Of a DNA stretch of 64,000 nt, positions 59,201 to 64,000 are shown piece after piece; the first letter of the stretch is position 1; each line of letters begins with the position of its first letter. The notes below the pieces were generated by a model, which was not told where the DNA came from, did not search any database, and worked only from the letters and a program-made list of their open reading frames with translations. Origin of the DNA: Entomortierella parvispora. Taxonomy: Eukaryota > Mortierellomycota > Mortierellomycetes > Mortierellales > Mortierellaceae. The stretch is taken from contig OY752140.1 of assembly GCA_963573315.1 (NCBI GenBank), forward strand, positions 806,001 through 870,000, in the 5' to 3' direction. Made by a program: the position numbers and the translations under genes.

Positions 59201-59870
59201 TGTTTTGTATGGCAATGGTCACCACTTCTGCTGCACCGTATCCATATTGGGCCGTTTCCTCTTTTACGATGGGTTGAAAAGGCCAAAAGTTGAATGGTTG
59301 GTTCCTAAGGACAATAACCCTCCCGCAGGGTACTATATAGCTACGGTCTGGTATCTAAAGAGTGACACGTCCTCTTTGAGAGCAGATAAGGCCGCGCGAA
59401 GTCCATCCCCAGAACAAGATGCACGAGAACAAGATGCATTAGAACAAGGCACACTAGAGCAAGATGTTCCCATACAAGACGACGCGCCAGAAGAGGCGGG
59501 GGATTCATCTTTTCCATACACCCTCGAAGCACTAAGTCCACCCCCATCTCCAACTGTGATGAGCCCTACTCCAGAGATGTCTCCTGCCCCAGAGATATCA
59601 ACCTTGCAGCGCAACAAGAGGATGCACCACCCAATTGGCATCTCAGTCAGTGTTGTTGGACAGAGAGGAAGCATGCCAAAGTGTAAAACATGTGGACAGC
59701 AAATTGATCGAGGTACAGGACGGTTGGTTTTAAGAGAGGTAACCAACGAGCAGAGAGGTTGGAGTAGTACCTCACACTTTCATTTGATCAAGTCTTGTGT
59801 GTCTGTCATTGCTCCGCAGTACCAGGCACAGATCCAACCGCACCTGCATGAGGAATCAGATTCAGACTAG
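56228..59870 (+). CDS. Transposase: GCM-like zinc finger + MULE DDE + AT-hook + USP-like cysteine peptidase
   Basis: Predicted 1180 aa from exons 56228-56529 and 56630-59870 (100-nt intron, GTACGT to TTACAG, phase 2). Residues 1-148 are an unknown, acidic/Thr-rich N-terminus. About 156-262 form a GCM/WRKY-like Cys/His finger (YKTCLGVFKCSQC .. C-x2-H .. HSGYHRHPRPP). The MULE-type catalytic core has candidate Asp386 (ISDPFHKD), Asp452 (TCDFSDAQRRGF), the C-x2-H motif at 486-489 (CHVHYKRSL) and Glu578 (TNAQESIGGDLKR). Then come a (DKQQ)n linker (about 643-665) and an AT-hook-like GRPKGSRNK (about 702-710). A papain-fold, USP-like peptidase follows with Cys738 (KNTCPLDTALM), His965/966 (GNGHHFCCTV) and Asp981 (FYDGLK). 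Finally there is an acidic region and a C-terminal C-x2-C..H-x-H-x4-C zinc motif (1119-1157). Domain calls are from motif reading; the USP assignment over Ulp1/OTU is inference. Confidence 0.85.
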
Positions 59871-59900
59871 ATGAATAAAGGATTGATGTTTCCAGGGATG

Positions 59901-59980
59901 TCTAGTGGTGTCTAGTGGTGTCTAGTGGTGTCTAGTGGTGTCTAGTGGTGACCTCACCACTAGATGCTCACCACTAATTT
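59901..59980 (-). repeat. Right terminal inverted repeat with five 10-bp subterminal repeats
   Basis: Five perfect copies of TCTAGTGGTG at 59901-59950 lead into the 39-bp TIR ending GATGCTCACCACTAATTT. The repeat unit differs from the left array by one base (A versus T at the junction position). Confidence 0.92.
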
Positions 59981-60047
59981 TATTGGACTCATTTTGTATT
60001 GGTCGTTTTTGGCATCTGCACGTAAAACCCTAAACTTGGTCGTCGAT

Positions 60048-63000
60048 CTACAGTCCCTGTCCCATCCCGGGTCGATTCTTGAGCCGTTTCGATGATTCAT
60101 GATCAGGCTCACGGAAGCCGCTCTTGCTTGATCCAGAATTAGGGCCTGATGTGGTACCAGTACTCGAGGAACCGTGACTACTGACTGGGGCTGAAGGGTG
60201 GAGTGGATGTGCTGAGGAGACTGTGTTATGACTAACGGCGCTCTTAACACTGGCCCCACTGTTGGCTCGGGACAAGATTGAGGGACGGGTTGAGCTTGCC
60301 TTCGTGCTGGAAGTGGTCACAGTCTTTGTAGTGTCCGAGTGGCGTTCGTGCTGCTCACGCTCCTTTCGACGTTGCCTCTCTTCCTTGTCCTGATCCTGTT
60401 GCTGCAACTCTTCCAGTCGACGCACCAACGAGTCCGAGGCCAATTGGGCAGCAGAGGACGAGGACCTCAACGATGCTCCACAATCACTCTCGTTTCCCCG
60501 TAGGAAAGTTGGTGCCCCTGCAAGAACAGATGAAACATCTTGTCGACTATCCCATTCAGAATCCCTTCCTCGTTCCGATGTTTTAGAATGAATCGAGGCA
60601 CGATCATCTTCAATCATGAGCTCACGCGAGAGCGAACCGCCTCGGGTCATTACAGATGACGAACTCGGGTGTTGCTGTGGTTGTTGCGAGGACTGTTGGT
60701 GATAATGGGACGAAGCAAAATACTGTTGTTGCTGCTGGTGCGCCGTCGCCGTCGAGCCAGAGGGCGAGGTCACAGGTAAGGACAAGACCCCAAAGCCCTT
60801 GAAGCTGTTCAGTGACGGGTTGGACAAGATTGCGTTTGCAGAATTCACGTTACTGCTCAAGGGGGACGAAGGTCCGGATCCAAAATCTGACGCCGTTGTG
60901 GAGGAAGTAGTTGAAGAGGACTTGCCGGCCAATCCGCGACCAAATCCTGCATCATATCCTACGTGATGAGGATGTGCTCCTTCCTGGCTAGTGTCAATCA
61001 GGCCGCTACTACTGCTTCCGCTGTTGGGGCGAACCGCATTGGAGAAAGATACGTGGCTGCCTTGAAGTGCAGAATCCTTATCAAAATGGCGAGTCCAGGA
61101 GCCTTGCTGCTGCTGTTGTTGTTGCAGCAATACATGTTCTTGTTGGTATCTCTGGTAATGTTGATGGCTTCGGGGGAGAGGTGCGGGCATCAACTTGACA
61201 TCCGCTCCACTTGGAGCATTGGAGCGGGTATTCTTCTGTTTTGACGACGGGCCTGCCCCTGTGTCTGTAGTGTTGTCCTGAGATCCAAGTGTGTTGGACC
61301 GTCTGGGCAGCGGTCGTACAGTTCTGGTCACTTGATCGTCAACTCCCTTAATTTCATTATTATCGTCATCCTCAGAGTCATCAGAGAGAGGGGCGCGTTG
61401 AGAAAAAGGCTCCGATGTTGACAATTGGATGTGAGGTTGTGATGGGAAGGAGGAGGCCATGAGTGTAATGTCTGGTACGATGATACCTCCAATATCCGAT
61501 CCTGTGCTGAGGATTGACTCTGCCCTTGATCGTCGGCCGTCCTGGGCACCCGCACTATTAGGTCCTGAACTGAGTCCTGTTGCCGCGACAATTTCCCGAG
61601 TGGGCAACAGGCCAAGACCTGCATCCAAGAGACCATGCCCTGATCGCTGGCGAGTGTGGCCTTTAGAAGATGAGGACGAGGACCGACGACCCCCTTGATC
61701 CGTGCGAGAGGACTGCCCGGTCACTGCAACGGTGGCTGTGGAGGTGAATGGCCGGCTTGCAACGGAAGGAGACAACAGGCTTTTAGCGAGCATGAAGGCC
61801 GAGTCTTCCACACTCGGGCTTTGGTCTACTGATTGACTTCCGTGCTGACTATAAAATCGTCCTGGCGATGGGATTGGAGAGATGGTCGAAGGTGTGTACG
61901 CGCCCGTGGCGTCCTCTTCGGCATAGTTGTCTTCCTCGTTTCGTTCGCCAGTGAAAAAGTCGTTGGTGTCATTCTCCGATCTATCCTCTGCGCCCTGCAG
62001 ATCCTCTTCTTCGCCTCCACTCCTTCGAGAAGATCTGTCAAACTCCATGAGATGATCTCCGTCCGTTTCACCGGTGCCTTCGGACTGTGCCCTTTCAGTT
62101 CCATCATCTTCCTCCTCGGACTCATCCACACAGTCCTGTTGCAGAGACAAACGCGACTTTGTTCCAGTACCAATTTTGCGACTGACAACACCAAGCTGCC
62201 TATTTCTCGTCGAAGGACGGTTTACCCTAAGAGATTTCCCTACCCTTGCATCCAGAGTCTTTCCTTTTCCCAAGGCAGCCCCACCAATAAGAGGGTGCAT
62301 TTGTGAACCACTACCACTACTGCCACTACTGCCGACTCCCCCTCCACTGCCTGTATTTCGGGAAAGTCGACCACCATTGCCCAGATCCTTGAGACCGAAC
62401 CTCTTAATTATGTTGGCCAAACTAGTCGTAGATTCTGGGGATACGTCAGACGCCGTAGGACCGCCTTTAGAGTTCTTAGAGTTTTGCTGAGAGGCGGCTG
62501 AAGGTGACGTGGGAGATTTCATCGGAGGAGTGACTTTACCCTCGTAATGAGACAAGACATCCTTGATAAGCAAAGATGACCTCCGCCTCTCTGAAAATCC
62601 CGTCTTATTCTTTGGAGACGTAGGCGACGATATAGGCGAGGACGAGGTTGCTGATCGGGGCGAGAGAAGGTGAGGGTCGTCCGCGTGATGGGGTTGGGTA
62701 TATTGGGACTGGGAGACAGAGGTCATTCCAAGGCCGGTTTGGATATCATGAGCAGAGAACTTCCTTCTTTGCGACATCGATCCTCGAGAGGGCGAACGCT
62801 GAGCCTCTACAACGGAAGTGTCCATCATTGTTTTTTCAGAAGGGGAATAAGAAGGTCTCCTCAATCGCGGGTCAATATTGGAAGGTGATCCGAGAGCTCT
62901 GGACGCGTTTGATAGAGCAACTGCAGCGGCGGCGGCCGTTTCGTCTAGTGCCCTTCGCTCCGCCTCAACACGCTGTCGCTCTTTGGCCGCCTCTGCCTCA

Positions 63001-64000
63001 AAAATAGCTGCTCTTTTGGCGCACTCAATATCTGCCAGTCGTTTAAGTTCCTGGAATTCGTCCTCATATCGATTGACGTTGTACAGAGAATCGTGAACAA
63101 AATCCTGCATATCTTTGCCTTCCCACGGTTGAACTTCATGGGGGGTCTTAATTCCATCTCGAATGTCCTCAAAGGATTGACTCTCCTTAACCGGTTCCTT
63201 TGCTGAAACGGATTGCTTTTCGGCAAGAAGCATTTTTTGGCTTAATCGAACCTATAACCGAATTTATTAATATCGTGAGCATTCATTTTCCGTGCAGAAC
63301 GTGCGCATTACACAAATCACCTACCAGTGCCGTGTCGGAATTAAGAACATCGCGAAACTGTATGGTTGGTTTGGTTTGGATGTACAAGTTGTAGTAAACA
63401 AAGATGTTATCCTCAAAATCAACATAGAACAGGCAAGGCTCGTTTCGTCCAAGAGTGACAGCGTATTGACCTAGGTTAGAGGTACCAAGAGAATAAAACC
63501 AAAGGTTCAATAATTGCATCAAAAACTCCCGAAATAAAGCAACCAAAACCATAGCACAAGAGTATTCCAAGTATTCTCGTTACCTGCTCCAAAGGCACAA
63601 ACGCGAGCGTCAAAATCATACTGGGCAGTATTGAAATCCTGGTCGATGAAGAAAGTGATACCACTCCAGGAGCAACCCACAAACATGTCACTTCTCTGGA
63701 ACCTGGATCCATAAGGCTCAGGGATCAACAATGACGGCGCTTGCTTCTTTGGTCTTCTCGAATGTTGATCAACATTATAGCCATGTTCACCGTAGTCACC
63801 GCCGAATGTCTCCCCGTCATCACTTCCCAGGTCAAACACATCATCATTATCAAAGTCATCGTCCTCAAGTTCGACGTCGCCAACGTTCATATCGTCCATG
63901 TATCGACTGGTGCGTCTACCATAGCCAGGTCTAGCTTTCCGTGATTCTTTGGCTTGGCGCTCCAGGTGGTCCTTCCCAAAATTCAGTTTTGAGAACCCGA
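60048..64000 (-). CDS. ITFG2: ITFG2 (KICSTOR subunit) homologue, 5' end beyond right edge
   Basis: In animals ITFG2 belongs to KICSTOR, which anchors GATOR1 to the lysosome for amino-acid control of TORC1. Exons in the window: 64000(partial)-63584, 63470-63325 and 63251-60048; 1254 residues are readable. The N-terminal part visible here includes the ITFG2-type propeller segment GCSWSGITFFIDQDFNTAQYDF..CAFGAG, then NEPCLFYVDFEDNIFVYYN and TIQFRDVLN, matching the end of the ITFG2 fold. This is followed by a charged helix (ELKRLADIECAKRAAIFEAEA) and about 950 residues of Ser/Thr/Gln-rich, probably disordered sequence ending GMGQGL, absent from the short animal proteins. The gene runs off the right end; the earlier propeller blades are not visible. 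Confidence 0.75.

Larger units (their letters stand above)
55977..59980 (+). mobile_element. Intact MULE-like DNA transposon, about 4.0 kb
   Basis: Bounded by perfect 39-bp terminal inverted repeats (55977-56015 and 59942-59980) that extend to about 64 bp with two mismatches. Inside each TIR lie tandem 10-bp repeats. One two-exon gene fills the interior and ends with AATAAA at 59874. There is no stop codon or frameshift in the transposase frame, so the copy looks recent and potentially autonomous. No 8-10-bp target-site duplication is evident: the flanks share only ATTG (55973-55976 and 59982-59985). The right end lies 67 bp from the stop codon of the convergent ITFG2 gene. No other copy or solo TIR was noticed in the window. 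Confidence 0.92.

Noticed and set aside
56228-59870. Interpretation as a domesticated host gene
   Set aside because: Perfect terminal inverted repeats directly bracket the gene, so it is best seen as a mobile element.
56228-59870. KDZ (Kyakuja-Dileera-Zisupton) transposase
   Set aside because: The core has the MULE-type C-x2-H motif between the second Asp and the Glu and a GCM-like finger, not a CxC-type KDZ arrangement.

Overview
The window reads as nuclear DNA of an early-diverging filamentous fungus, most likely a Mucoromycota/Mortierellomycota species. The reasons are the short GT-AG introns (mostly 80-120 nt), the polyQ/Ser-rich insertions, the pyrimidine-rich promoters, and a gene set that includes a Rab5, a GAR-domain protein, an APSES/ankyrin factor, ITFG2 and XLF. 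The species assignment is inferred from gene content only. I saw no tRNA, rRNA, CRISPR or prokaryotic operon structure. All gene models below are my own splicing of the sequence, checked for exon phase and domain continuity.

Layout. 0-10.2 kb, minus strand: the 5' part of CWC22 (splicing), a four-LIM-domain protein with N-terminal zinc ribbons, and an endophilin-like BAR-SH3 protein with unusually long introns. 11.9-16.1 kb: a divergent pair, Rab5-type GTPase (minus) and SMU1 (plus). 16.3-23.2 kb, minus: a DUF4436 membrane protein and a KAR9-like/GAR (GAS2) microtubule-binding protein. 23.2-28.8 kb: the largest gene-poor stretch, with CT/GA tracts, NcoI-palindrome arrays and a telomere-like G-rich tract. 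28.8-37.5 kb, minus: a small predicted N-myristoylated repeat protein, an Mbp1/Swi4-type APSES-ankyrin transcription factor, and phospholipid:diacylglycerol acyltransferase (PDAT/LRO1). 37.9-41.1 kb, plus: cytosolic glutaminyl-tRNA synthetase, divergent from PDAT. 42.4-54.8 kb, plus: an atypical SDR with a long disordered N-terminus, a large class-V aminotransferase-like PLP protein, YKT6, XLF (NHEJ1) and a mitochondrial BolA3-type protein. 60.0-64.0 kb, minus: an ITFG2 (KICSTOR) homologue with a very long disordered tail, running off the right edge.

The standout is a 4.0-kb DNA transposon at 55977-59980, apparently intact, inserted between the BOL3 region and the ITFG2 3' end. It has perfect 39-bp terminal inverted repeats followed by arrays of a 10-bp motif. 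One two-exon gene encodes a predicted 1180-aa protein combining a GCM/WRKY-like zinc finger, a MULE-type DDE transposase, a (DKQQ)n linker, an AT-hook, a USP-like papain-fold cysteine peptidase and a C-terminal Cys/His zinc motif. MULE transposases joined to Ulp1 or OTU peptidases are known; a USP-type peptidase in this arrangement may be undescribed.

The host genes form no pathway cluster. They are typical eukaryotic housekeeping and regulatory genes: membrane traffic (Rab5, YKT6, BAR-SH3), RNA processing (CWC22, SMU1), cytoskeleton (LIM, GAR), lipid storage (PDAT), cell-cycle transcription (APSES), DNA repair (XLF), nutrient signalling (ITFG2), translation (GlnRS) and Fe-S maturation (BolA).
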